From Burkholderiales bacterium 8X (lineage in GTDB: Bacteria; Pseudomonadota; Gammaproteobacteria; Burkholderiales; Burkholderiaceae_C), in contig LR732703.1 of the NCBI GenBank assembly GCA_902506565.1, forward strand, positions 336,001-400,000: DNA of 64,000 nt. Direction: 5' to 3'. Under the pieces are notes generated by a model that had not been told where the DNA came from, ran no database searches, and saw nothing but the letters and a program-made list of their open reading frames with translations. Below, in pieces: positions 55,692-63,678 of the stretch (positions are counted from its first letter, which is position 1; the number at the start of each line of letters is the position of its first letter). The translations under genes were made by a program, and so were the position numbers.

Positions 55692-57338
55692 ATGTCGGCA
55701 GACGCATGGTGGAAAAACGGAATCGTCTATCAGATCTATCCGCGCTCGTTCCAGGACAGCGACGGCGACGGCATCGGCGACCTGGCGGGCATCCGGCGCC
55801 GCCTCGATCACCTGGTCGCGCTCGGCGTCGACGCACTCTGGATCTCGCCGTGTTATCCCTCGCCGATGGCTGACTTCGGGTACGACATTTCCGACTATTG
55901 CGACATCGATCCGCGCTTCGGAAGCCTTGCCGACTTCGATGCGCTGGTGGCCGACGCTCACGCCAAGGGCCTGCGGGTGGTGATGGACTTCGTGCCGAAC
56001 CACAGCTCCGACCGGCATCCGTGGTTCATCCAGAGCCGAAGCGCTCGCGACGACCCGAAGCGCGACTGGTACCTGTGGCGCGATCCGGCGGAAGGCGGCG
56101 GCCCGCCGAACAACTGGCGCAGCAACTTCGGCGGACCGGCCTGGACTTTCGATGCCGCGACCGGGCAGTACTACTGCCACAGCTTCCTGCGCGAGCAGCC
56201 CGACCTCAACTGGCGCAATCCGGAAGTGCGGGCCGCGATGTACGAGGCGATGCGCTTCTGGCTTCGGCGCGGGGTGGACGGCTTCCGGATCGACGTGCTC
56301 TATCACCTCGTCAAGGACGACGAGTTCCGAGACAACCCGCCGAACCCGGCCTTTGTCGAAGGACAGGACAACGCGCACCGGGTGCTTCCGCTCTACACCT
56401 CCGACCGGCCGGAGGTCCAGCAGATCGTGATCGAGATGCGAAAGGTGGCGGACGAGTTCGGCGACGCGAAGTCATCGCGGGTCCTGATCGGCGAGCTCTA
56501 CCTGCCGCTCGCGCGGCTGATGGCCTATTACGGCGAGGATGCCAACGGCGTGCTGCAGGGCGTGCAATTGCCCTTCAATTTCCAGCTGATCGCGGCCGAG
56601 TGGCAGGCGCCGGTCATCGACCGCATCGTGCGCGACTACGAGGCGGCGCTGCCGGCCGGCGCGGCGCCCAACTGGGTGCTCGGCAACCATGACAAGCCGC
56701 GCATCGCGAGCCGGGTCGGCGAAGCAGGCGCGCGGCTCGCGGCCTTGCTGCTGCTGACCTTGCGCGGCACGCCCACGCTGTATTACGGCGACGAGATCGG
56801 CATGACCGATGTGCCGATTCCGCCAGACGAAGTGCAGGACCCGTTCGAGAAGAACGAGCCGGGCAAGGGCCTGGGTCGCGATCCGCAGCGCACGCCGATG
56901 CAGTGGAGCGGCGGCGCTCCGAACGCCGGTTTCACAGAGGGCCGCCCGTGGCTGCGCCTTGCGAGCGACTGGCGACAGCGCAACGTCGAAGCCCAGTGGC
57001 AGGACGAAGCTTCGATGCTGCGCCTCTACCAGCGCCTGATCGCGTTGCGCCGCGATGAGCCTGCACTGCACGAAGGACGCTACGAGCCGATCGACGCCGG
57101 CACCGAGCTGCTGGCCTATGCGCGTGTTTGCCGGGGGCGTCGCCTGGTGGTGCTGTTGAACTTCGGAGCGGAAGCCGCGGTGGTGTCGCACGAACTGGTG
57201 CCGATTCGCCCGCGGCTGCTGTTCTCGACTGCTGCAGCGGCATCGAAGGCAACCGACAACTCAGGCTCGGGCCCAGGCTTCGAGCCGACCGTCGGGTGGA
57301 CCCTGGCGCCGTTCGAAGGCGTGATCCTCTCGGACTGA
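55692..57338 (+). CDS. GH13 family alpha-glucosidase
   Basis: 548 aa from the ATG at 55692, preceded by a GAGGA Shine-Dalgarno. Regions: WWKNGIVYQIYPRSFQDSDGDGIGDL, DFVPNHSSDRHPWF, GFRIDVLYH (nucleophile D201), LIGELYL (E268), and LGNHDKPRI (D334). This is the oligo-1,6-glucosidase/alpha-glucosidase branch. No signal peptide. Divergent from the trehalose-synthase-like gene, suggesting a shared promoter region and joint use of maltose, trehalose or other short alpha-glucosides. It ends 20 bp from a convergent histidine kinase. Confidence 0.88.
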   Translation: MSADAWWKNGIVYQIYPRSFQDSDGDGIGDLAGIRRRLDHLVALGVDALWISPCYPSPMADFGYDISDYCDIDPRFGSLADFDALVADAHAKGLRVVMDFVPNHSSDRHPWFIQSRSARDDPKRDWYLWRDPAEGGGPPNNWRSNFGGPAWTFDAATGQYYCHSFLREQPDLNWRNPEVRAAMYEAMRFWLRRGVDGFRIDVLYHLVKDDEFRDNPPNPAFVEGQDNAHRVLPLYTSDRPEVQQIVIEMRKVADEFGDAKSSRVLIGELYLPLARLMAYYGEDANGVLQGVQLPFNFQLIAAEWQAPVIDRIVRDYEAALPAGAAPNWVLGNHDKPRIASRVGEAGARLAALLLLTLRGTPTLYYGDEIGMTDVPIPPDEVQDPFEKNEPGKGLGRDPQRTPMQWSGGAPNAGFTEGRPWLRLASDWRQRNVEAQWQDEASMLRLYQRLIALRRDEPALHEGRYEPIDAGTELLAYARVCRGRRLVVLLNFGAEAAVVSHELVPIRPRLLFSTAAAASKATDNSGSGPGFEPTVGWTLAPFEGVILSD

Positions 57339-57357
57339 GCGCGCGGGCGTCTGCGCT

Positions 57358-58893
57358 TCAGCCGACGTCGATCGAGCCGCAGCGCGCCGGGCCGCTCTCG
57401 GCGAGATCCGACACGCTCATCGAGAAGCGCGTGCCGCAGCCGACCGCCGAGGTGATCCGGATGCGGGTGTTCAAGAGCCGCGACAAGCGCGAGACGATCG
57501 AGAGGCCGAGGCCCACGCCGTCGATCGATGCGGTGTCCGGCCGGTCGACCCGATAGAACTCCTCGAACACCTTGTCGAGGTCGTCCTCCGGAATGCCGAA
57601 GCCCTGGTCCCAGACGTCGATCTCGACGCTGGTGCCGCGATGGCGGGCGCTCAGCAGGATCTTCTTGCCCGGCGGGCTGTACTTGATCGCATTGCCCAGC
57701 ACATTGCCGACCATGCGCTGCAGCCGGACCCGGTCGCTTCGAATCCGTCCGCCGCCGGCATGCACGTGCAGGCGAAGATTCTTGGCTGCGGCCAGCGGCT
57801 CGAACTGCAGCGCGAGCCCTCGCAGCATCGCGCCGACCTCGACCTCCTCGACGTTCAGGCGGACCTGACCGCTCGCGAGGTTGGCCAAGTCGAACAAGGA
57901 CTCGAACAGGCTCTTGACCGACTGGCTGGCAGCGGCGATCTTGGGCGCGAGCTCCAGGTGCATCTCGGGGAACTCGACCAGGTGTTCCGCGTAGAGCGAC
58001 AGGGCCATCACCGGCTGCCGCAGGTCATGTGCCGCCGAGCACAGGAAGCGCTCCTTGGCCTGCACCGCGGCGCGTGCCTCCTGCTCCTTGCGGGCGATGT
58101 CGAACTGCAGCCCGAACTGCTCGCGCTGGTTCTGCAGGATGCCCTTGCCGAAGCGGCCGAGCAGCCACCAGTAGAAAAGCGGCAACGCCAACAGCAGGAT
58201 GTGCGGCGCCTGGGCCGAATCGATCACGAGCGTTCGGGAGATCAGGATGGTGACCAGGAGCACGAAGAGCGTGTTGGTGTACGCCTTGAGCAGCTTGGGC
58301 ACCAGCGCCACGCTCGTAAGCGGCGCCGAGGCCACACACGCCAGCACCAGCCAGCAGCCCATCTGGTCGTAGAGCGGAATGCGGTCGAAGGAGAAGATCA
58401 GCGACAAGCCCCAGAGGCCGCCATGCACGGTGTAGATCGGCAGCATGCGGTGCACGAAGGCGGCGCGCACCTCGGCATCGTCGAAGGCCCCGGGGCGCTC
58501 GTAGTTGCGCTCGAAGCGATGGCGCAGCATCAAGACGCCCAGGCCAGCCGCCAGCCAGGCCAGCAGCAGGATGCTCGACACGTGGCCCCAGCAGAACACC
58601 ACGAAAACGCCCATCAGCGTGCCGCCGACCCGCTGACGAAATCGGGTGCCGCGCACGAAGATCTCCAGGAGGCCGATGTCGACCGATCGCTGCAACGCTT
58701 CGTCGTTCGACGCCTGGTTGTTCGGGTGGCGGGTCGCCCCGTCGATGGTGACCGGCCGTGCCTTGATGGCGGCCTGTACGGCGGCCGACGCTGTCGACCT
58801 GAAGCGGCCAAGCCAGCCTGCCGCACGGGTCAGCGGCTCGGGAGACAGATCGGCCGTCAATGGGCCATGGGCGGTCGCGATGGTCATGTTCAC
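57358..58893 (-). CDS. Membrane sensor histidine kinase, orphan
   Basis: 511 aa. N-terminal ~85 residues soluble, then about five or six hydrophobic spans (residues ~90-245). HisKA box with H289 in CSAAHDLRQPVMALSLYAEHL, then HATPase motifs: the N box VLGNAIKYSPPGKK, DQGFGIP, and GVGLGLSIVSRL. No HAMP or PAS domain recognised. The HDLRQPVxAL variant is common in betaproteobacterial hybrid-like kinases. No response regulator lies beside it, so its partner must be encoded elsewhere. Signal unknown. Confidence 0.88.
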   Translation of the reverse strand: MNMTIATAHGPLTADLSPEPLTRAAGWLGRFRSTASAAVQAAIKARPVTIDGATRHPNNQASNDEALQRSVDIGLLEIFVRGTRFRQRVGGTLMGVFVVFCWGHVSSILLLAWLAAGLGVLMLRHRFERNYERPGAFDDAEVRAAFVHRMLPIYTVHGGLWGLSLIFSFDRIPLYDQMGCWLVLACVASAPLTSVALVPKLLKAYTNTLFVLLVTILISRTLVIDSAQAPHILLLALPLFYWWLLGRFGKGILQNQREQFGLQFDIARKEQEARAAVQAKERFLCSAAHDLRQPVMALSLYAEHLVEFPEMHLELAPKIAAASQSVKSLFESLFDLANLASGQVRLNVEEVEVGAMLRGLALQFEPLAAAKNLRLHVHAGGGRIRSDRVRLQRMVGNVLGNAIKYSPPGKKILLSARHRGTSVEIDVWDQGFGIPEDDLDKVFEEFYRVDRPDTASIDGVGLGLSIVSRLSRLLNTRIRITSAVGCGTRFSMSVSDLAESGPARCGSIDVG

Positions 58894-58978
58894 GGCAGCC
58901 CGGTGGAAGCGGACGCCCGCTCACCCGAACTGCAAGCTCAACTTGTTTTGCAGAAGGCTTGAACTGTAACTTTCGTAC

Positions 58979-59947
58979 TCATTTTTGCGGTGTGAAGCTT
59001 GTCACGTTCGGGCCAAGTGCCGACTTCGAGAGCATCACGTGCACGCCCTTGTGCTCGTTGACCAGCTGGGTGACCCGCACGTCCGCGGCCAGGCTCATGA
59101 GCATGAAAGCCTGTTGCCGGCGCAGGCCGGTGATCGCGACCACCCAGTCGATCATCCGGCGCAGCGCCGCCCGGGCGGCATCGTCCAGGTCGGGGTCCAT
59201 GCCCATGGTGACGAGATGGGTCGGCGTCTCGGCCTGCGGATAGGTCCAGGCCAGGTCCTTGCGGACGATCAGCTCGAAGCTGCCGGTCAATGCCGTCTCG
59301 ATGGCGGTCGTGCAGACCTCGCCATCGCCCTGCAGCGCGTGGCCGTCGCCGAACGACAGCCGCGCGCCCGGGCAATGCACCGGCAGGTAGAGGGTGCTGC
59401 CCGCCACCAATTCCTTGTTGTCGAGGTTGCCGCCGTGCGCGCGCGGCTGGATGGTCGAGATCGAACCCCAGGCTGCCGGCGGCGCCACGCCCATCACGCC
59501 GAAGAAGGGCCGAAGCGGCAGCTCGGTGCCCCATGGCAATCGGCCGACGTTCCGATCGCGGTCGAGCGAGACGATCATCTGCTCGGGTTGCGGGAAGTCG
59601 TTGGGCAGCGCGCCGGCGAGCGGCCGGATGAAGGTGTAGCCCCAATCCTGGCGCAGCTGCACGTCGAGGATGCGGATCTCGATGACGTCGCCGGGCTGGG
59701 CGCCGCGCACCTCGATCGGGCCGGTGAGGATATGGCCGGGCAGGCGCCGGGTGCTGGTCTCGTGGATCTGCAGCAATTCGGGCGGCACCTGGAAGCCTTC
59801 GCCGGGCAGGTTGGCCGGGCCGCCGGAGACGGTTTCGACCGTCACCCGGTCGCCGTCGTCGATGGTCAGCACCGGTTCGAGCCCGGCGTCGAACCAGCCC
59901 CAGTGAACGGTCTCGGGACGGGCGGCGAGGTGGTGATGGCGAGGCAA
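58979..59947 (-). CDS. Acetamidase/formamidase family protein
   Basis: 322 aa, matching the FmdA/AmdA family length. ETVHWGWFDAGLEPVLTIDDGD, GPIEVRGAQPGDVIEIRILDV, FFGVMGVAPPAAWGSIST, GGNLDNKELVAGSTLYLPVHCPGA and SFGDGHALQGDGEV, the family core. It would hydrolyse short amides to ammonia and carboxylate. Not linked to a permease, and separate from the nearby genes, so its physiological substrate is uncertain. Confidence 0.92.
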   Translation of the reverse strand: MPRHHHLAARPETVHWGWFDAGLEPVLTIDDGDRVTVETVSGGPANLPGEGFQVPPELLQIHETSTRRLPGHILTGPIEVRGAQPGDVIEIRILDVQLRQDWGYTFIRPLAGALPNDFPQPEQMIVSLDRDRNVGRLPWGTELPLRPFFGVMGVAPPAAWGSISTIQPRAHGGNLDNKELVAGSTLYLPVHCPGARLSFGDGHALQGDGEVCTTAIETALTGSFELIVRKDLAWTYPQAETPTHLVTMGMDPDLDDAARAALRRMIDWVVAITGLRRQQAFMLMSLAADVRVTQLVNEHKGVHVMLSKSALGPNVTSFTPQK

Positions 59948-59969
59948 GTCGTGGCTCCGGTCGGGCGGG

Positions 59970-60968
59970 TCAGGCGGCTGGTGCCACCGGTTCGTGCCTG
60001 GCGGCGTATCGCTCCAGGAACACGTACATCAGCAAGCCCACCGCCAACGGCAACAGGTAATAGAGCGCGCGGTAAGCAAGAACGGCGCCCATCAAGGTCC
60101 CTTGCCGGACGGTGCCCGAGAGCAGCGCAAGGTACACGGCCTCGAGCACGCCCAGGCCGGCGGGAATCGGCGTGACCACACCGACGATCGAAGCGGCCAT
60201 CAAGACGCCCAGCACGGTGCCGTATGGCACCTGGCCGCGCAGCAGCAGGTACATCGCAGCGCCCATGATCGACCAGTTGCCCACCGAGATGGCGAGCTGG
60301 GTGACGGCGAGACGTGCGGAAGGCAGCCGCACCGTCTTGTTCCTGAATTTCCATTCGCGGCGGGTCCGCAGGGCACAGGCCGCGACGTAGCCCACCGCCA
60401 GCAGGATCATGAAGACGCCGAGCGCCCGGAAGCCGCCTTCCGTCATGTGGGCCTGGCTCGGCGGCGAGATCGCGCCGGCCGCGAACAGCCCGCCCGCCAA
60501 CAAGCCGTAGCCAAGCCAGTTGGTCGCCAGACTGATGCCGACCACCTGCGCGACGGTGGCTTCGTCCAGCCCCGCCCGCGCATAGAGGCGGGCACGCAGC
60601 GCCACGCCGCCGACCAGCGAGCCCAGGTTGAGGTTGAAGGCATAGCTGGTCACCGCGATCATCCAGCTGCGCCAGGCCGGCAGCCGGTGGCGGGTGTGCC
60701 AGCGACCGAGCAGGTCGAAGCAGCCGTAGAGCAGGTGGCTCGCCGTGGTCACCGCGAAAACAGCCAACAGGAGCAGCGGCGGATAGCGCTTGAGCGCCTC
60801 CCAGGCGCCGGCCCAATCGATCTTGTGCGCATGCGAAACCAGCAGGCCGAGCACCAGGATGCCGAAGAGCGGCACCGCCCATTTGCGGTACCGCTGCCAG
60901 AGCGTCGGCTGGCGTGAGGGCGCAGGCTTCATGTCGGTGGGCGACAGCGCGCCGGCTTCGCTGTTCAT
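59970..60968 (-). CDS. YbhN/UPF0104-like integral membrane protein (LPG-synthase TM family)
   Basis: 332 aa with about eight membrane helices. HLLYGCFDLLGRWHTRHRLP, YAFNLNLGSLVGGVALRARLYARAG and ATPIPAGLGVLEAVYLA-type region (VVTPIPAGLGVLEAVY) are the signatures of the lysylphosphatidylglycerol synthase TM / YbhN family. No aminoacyl-transferase domain is attached. Function of YbhN-type proteins is not well established; they are often paired with cardiolipin synthase, which is not seen here. The gene downstream encodes a formamidase, 22 bp away. Confidence 0.85.
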   Translation of the reverse strand: MNSEAGALSPTDMKPAPSRQPTLWQRYRKWAVPLFGILVLGLLVSHAHKIDWAGAWEALKRYPPLLLLAVFAVTTASHLLYGCFDLLGRWHTRHRLPAWRSWMIAVTSYAFNLNLGSLVGGVALRARLYARAGLDEATVAQVVGISLATNWLGYGLLAGGLFAAGAISPPSQAHMTEGGFRALGVFMILLAVGYVAACALRTRREWKFRNKTVRLPSARLAVTQLAISVGNWSIMGAAMYLLLRGQVPYGTVLGVLMAASIVGVVTPIPAGLGVLEAVYLALLSGTVRQGTLMGAVLAYRALYYLLPLAVGLLMYVFLERYAARHEPVAPAA

Positions 60969-60993
60969 TCGGCGCGCGTCCTCGCTTGCACGG

Positions 60994-61425
60994 TCAGCCG
61001 GCGACGAACCCGGCTGCCTGGACCCCGGCGATGCAGATCGCCTCGTCCTCGTCGCCGGTGCCGCCGCTCGCGCCCACGGCGCCGAGCGTGCGGCCGGCCG
61101 CGTCCTTGATCAGCACGGCGCCGGTCTGCGGCAGGAAGCGCCCGTTGGCCGTGGCGGCCAATGCGACGAAGAAGTTGGGATTGTCCTTGGCACGTTCCAG
61201 CAGCTTGCGGCTCGACTGGCCCATGCCGACCGCGCCCCAGGCCTTGGCCTGCGCGACGTCGAATCGGAACATGCTGGCGCCGTCTTCGCGCGCGAATGCC
61301 TTCAGGTGGCCGGCATCGTCGAGGACCGCGATGCCCATCGGCTGGAAGCCGGATTGACGGGCCTGGGCGATGGCGCCGGCGATGATCTTTTGCGCTTGAT
61401 CGAGCGTGAGGGTGTTGGAGGTCAT
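60994..61425 (-). CDS. GlcG/HbpS family heme-binding-like protein
   Basis: 143 aa from the ATG at 61425 (MTSNTLTLDQAQKIIAGAIA). GlcG/HbpS (PF03928) fold: MGIAVLDDAGHLKAFAREDGAS, FRFDVAQAKAWGAVGMG, FLPQTGAVLIKDAAGRTLGAVGASG, and EDEAICIAGVQAAG at the C-terminus. Members bind heme or small molecules, often as companions of two-component systems or glycolate oxidase; no such partner is adjacent. No signal peptide is visible, so the protein is probably cytoplasmic. Confidence 0.87.
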   Translation of the reverse strand: MTSNTLTLDQAQKIIAGAIAQARQSGFQPMGIAVLDDAGHLKAFAREDGASMFRFDVAQAKAWGAVGMGQSSRKLLERAKDNPNFFVALAATANGRFLPQTGAVLIKDAAGRTLGAVGASGGTGDEDEAICIAGVQAAGFVAG

Positions 61426-61541
61426 GCTGCGCTGGAGCATACGTCGGACGGGCAACCCTTCACGTGGTGGAGAGTTGCCCGTCGGGATCGTCGGATCGAC
61501 CCGCTCGCCCGGCGGCCGGGCGGAAGGCCGATGCAACCCGG

Positions 61542-61994
61542 TCAGTAGTAGCGACGATCGCTGCGGTCGCTGCGGAGAGCGGCCAGGATCAGCGCCGTGA
61601 GCAGCGCACCGCCGGCGGCCGCGATCATCACGGCACGCACCGGCTCCTCGTTGATGTAGCGGGTACCCCGTTCCTTGGCCACGTCGACCTGGCCGCGAAG
61701 ATCGCCGAGCTTGCGTCCTGCCGCGTTGACCGCGTCCTTGGCATAGGCCTTGCCGGTATCGACGGCCTGCCGGGCGGTCTTCTTGGCATCTTCGGCGTAC
61801 GACTTGGCGGTGCCGAGCGCTTCGCGCCCCAGTTGGGCGGCATCGTCGGCGCTGCTGCGAATCGACTGGGTCGCGTCGCGAGCGGTTTCCTTGGCCTCTT
61901 GCGCGTAGCCGCGGGCGGAGTCCATGGCATCGCGGCCGGTCTGCTTCGCGTCTTCGCCGAGTTGCGAGGGCGACTTGGTGTAGTCGGATTCCAT
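61542..61994 (-). CDS. LEA-like repeat protein with C-terminal membrane anchor (DUF883/YqjD-like)
   Basis: 150 aa from the ATG at 61994. Residues ~10-115 are almost entirely amphipathic helix with 11-residue-like repeats built on GxxAxxxAxx (GEDAKQTGRDAMDSARGYAQ, EAKETARDATQSIR, GREALGTAKSYAEDAKK, ARQAVDTGKAYAKDAV). A membrane segment follows (VMIAAAGGALLTALILAAL) and ends in the basic RSDRSDRRYY. The tail resembles YqjD/ElaB; the repeats resemble late-embryogenesis-abundant proteins. Probable desiccation or osmotic-stress role. Confidence 0.72.
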   Translation of the reverse strand: MESDYTKSPSQLGEDAKQTGRDAMDSARGYAQEAKETARDATQSIRSSADDAAQLGREALGTAKSYAEDAKKTARQAVDTGKAYAKDAVNAAGRKLGDLRGQVDVAKERGTRYINEEPVRAVMIAAAGGALLTALILAALRSDRSDRRYY

Positions 61995-62133
61995 GTGTGT
62001 ACTCCAGGTGTTCGTTGATCGACCCTGGTGATAGTTGCGCAGCCGAGCCGATGGTGTGGGCCGTCGCACGAAGGCCGCGTAGGCCAATGACGAAGCCGGT
62101 CTCCGCCCACTTGGCGAGCCGCCCGGAAACGAT

Positions 62134-63120
62134 ATGGTGCGGAGCATGCCGTCGCTCTCGTCCTTCAATCTCGTCGACCTGCTGCTCGCCGCACTGGTCC
62201 TGCTCGGCATCTGGGCAGGCTGGCGGCGCGGCTTCGTCGCCGACGTAGCCGAACTGGCAGTCCTGATCGCCTGCGCCTTGCTCGCGTTGATCGGCTATGC
62301 GCCCCTGGCTGCCTGGCTGTCGCAAGTCGGATGGCTGGTCGACCCCTGGGCTGCGCCGGTCGCGTTCCTCGCGATCCTGCTGGTTTCCCACGCCATGCTC
62401 GGCGCCTTGGCGCGGCTGCTGCTGCGAGCATTGCCGCCCCGCGTCCACCTGCATGCCGCCAATCGCGCCCTGGGCATGGTGCCGGGCGCTGCCAACGGCC
62501 TGATCAACGCGGTGCTGGCAGCGATGGTGTTGCTGTCGCTGCCTTTTGCCGATGCGTTCACCGCGAGCGCGCAGAAGAGCCGTCTCGCCGAGCGGCTGGC
62601 AGCGCCGGCGGATTGGGTGGAGGCGAAGCTGGGCCCGATCTTCAACCCGGCCGTGGGGCGCACGATGACGCGGCTCACGGTGGAGCCCGATTCGAAGGAG
62701 CGGGTCGCGCTGCCTTTCACGGTGAAGGACCCGAAGCCCCGCCCGGATCTCGAAGCCGCGATGCTGGTGCTGGTCAACCAGGAGCGCTCGCGTGAGGGCC
62801 TGAAGCCGCTCCGAGCGGATGCCGAAACGCTGGAAGTGTCGCGCGACCATTCGCGCGACATGTTCGCCCGCAGCTACTTCTCGCATGTCACGCCGGACGG
62901 ACTCGACCCGTTCGACCGTATTCGCCGGGCGGATCTGCGCTTTTTGCTGGCCGGTGAGAACCTGGCCCTGGCGCGCACGCTGGAGATGGCACACCAGGGG
63001 TTGATGAATTCGCCGGGTCACCGGGCAAACATCCTGCGGCCGGGCTTCGGTCGGGTCGGGATCGGGATCGTGGACGGCGGGCGGTATGGGTTGATGGTGA
63101 CGCAGACGTTTCGCAATTGA
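62134..63120 (+). CDS. CvpA-CAP fusion protein
   Basis: 328 aa from the ATG at 62134, preceded by GGAA six bases upstream. Residues ~12-145 form a CvpA-type four-helix membrane domain (NLVDLLLAALVLLGIWAGWRRG, LGMVPGAANGLINAVLAAMV). Residues ~200-328 are a CAP (SCP/PR-1, YkwD-like) domain: AMLVLVNQERSREGLKPLR, FSHVTPDG with H251, AGENLA with E275, and NSPGHRANIL with H296. The CAP domain should face the periplasm. CvpA proteins affect colicin V export and envelope stress; CAP domains bind lipids or act in peptidoglycan-related processes. Followed by an untranslated stretch and the rRNA operon. Confidence 0.88.
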   Translation: MVRSMPSLSSFNLVDLLLAALVLLGIWAGWRRGFVADVAELAVLIACALLALIGYAPLAAWLSQVGWLVDPWAAPVAFLAILLVSHAMLGALARLLLRALPPRVHLHAANRALGMVPGAANGLINAVLAAMVLLSLPFADAFTASAQKSRLAERLAAPADWVEAKLGPIFNPAVGRTMTRLTVEPDSKERVALPFTVKDPKPRPDLEAAMLVLVNQERSREGLKPLRADAETLEVSRDHSRDMFARSYFSHVTPDGLDPFDRIRRADLRFLLAGENLALARTLEMAHQGLMNSPGHRANILRPGFGRVGIGIVDGGRYGLMVTQTFRN

Positions 63121-63149
63121 TTGCGGGTTTGATGCGTCCGTTTGGGGTT

Positions 63150-63229
63150 GCCCGGTACGAGGTCTGCCCGGTACGAGGTCCGCCCGGTACGGGGTCTGCC
63201 CGGTACGAGGTCCGCCCGGTACGCGGTAC
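63150..63229. repeat. 16-bp tandem repeat (five units)
   Basis: Five consecutive copies of a unit based on GCCCGGTACGAGGTCT at 63150, 63166, 63182, 63198 and 63214. Copies differ only at a few positions (unit 3 has G for A; units 2 and 4 end in C; unit 5 diverges at its end). GGTACC-like symmetry inside the unit (CCGGTACG) is visible. Lies between the CvpA-CAP gene and the rRNA promoter. No spacers, so not CRISPR. Possibly a variable-number minisatellite. Confidence 0.85.
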
Positions 63230-63255
63230 GGTCCGGTCGATCCCACTGCGCGTGA

Positions 63256-63275
63256 CCCCGTCGCTTCGCTCGGGG
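63256..63275 (+). terminator. Weak GC hairpin after the repeat
   Basis: CCCCG (63256-63260) can pair with CGGGG (63271-63275). The loop TCGCTTCGCT belongs to an 11-mer TCGCTTCGCTC that recurs at 63315-63325. The stem is only five base pairs and has no T-run, so it may not terminate transcription. Confidence 0.25.
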
Positions 63276-63355
63276 CAACCTGCGGTGCTCGCGTTTCGCG
63301 GGGTCCGCATGAACTCGCTTCGCTCAAACAGCAAGCAGAGAAAAGCGAAAAAAAG

Positions 63356-63385
63356 TTGCCGGTCTTATCAAAACCGTGTCATAAT
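63356..63385 (+). promoter_or_regulatory. rRNA operon promoter
   Basis: -35 element TTGCCG (63356-63361), 18-bp spacer, and -10 element CATAAT (63380-63385), about 295 bp upstream of the predicted 16S 5' end. An A-rich tract (AGAAAAGCGAAAAAAAG) just upstream is consistent with an UP element, as expected for a strong rrn promoter. Confidence 0.6.
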
Positions 63386-63391
63386 CGAAGG

Positions 63392-63411
63392 CTTCGCTGA
63401 TCGCAGCGAAG
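63392..63411 (+). other. Leader hairpin just after the rRNA promoter
   Basis: CTTCGCTG (63392-63399) and CAGCGAAG (63404-63411) form a perfect 8-bp stem with a 4-nt loop, at the probable 5' end of the rRNA transcript. It could stabilise the nascent leader or protect its 5' end. Confidence 0.5.
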
Positions 63412-63505
63412 TGAGGTGTAGAGAGAAGTTGAGGTTGCTGCGGGGGTTGAAGCTCTTTTGTGGGGCTGAGGTCTTGTGGTGGTTTTGGTTGATCTTTGCG
63501 CTGGG

Positions 63506-63531
63506 ATCGTTAAAAACATACAGCCGATAAG
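63506..63531 (+). promoter_or_regulatory. Possible antitermination/boxA-like leader segment
   Basis: The segment around ATCGTTAAAAACATACAG resembles the leader sequence found upstream of 16S rRNA in related betaproteobacteria, where a boxA-like element recruits the Nus antitermination complex. The match to the TGCTCTTTAACA consensus is only partial, so this is a tentative call. Confidence 0.3.
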
Positions 63532-63604
63532 CGTGGGTGTTTGAAGGTGATTGCGAGAAGTTCTTCGGAACGAAGTCGCAAGGCTTCAGATGCTCATGAG
63601 AATA

Positions 63605-63621
63605 GAAGTGAAGTTCACTTC
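63605..63621 (+). other. Inverted repeat in 16S leader
   Basis: GAAGTGAA (63605-63612) and TTCACTTC (63614-63621) are perfect inverse copies around a single base, about 58 bp upstream of the 16S 5' end. It could be part of the RNase III processing stem or a small leader hairpin. Confidence 0.4.
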
Positions 63622-63678
63622 AATTCCGTTTTTATGAGTTTTGTTTGATCGCGAGGTCAGACGAAAAAATTCAAGATC

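Noticed and set aside
63150..63229. CRISPR array
   Set aside because: The repeats are directly adjacent with no spacers and no cas genes are nearby.
61426..63327. Long minus-strand frame continuing upstream of the HbpS-like gene
   Set aside because: The extension is antisense to the CvpA-CAP gene and overlaps the LEA-like gene in another frame; it is low-complexity and His/Gln/Arg-rich.
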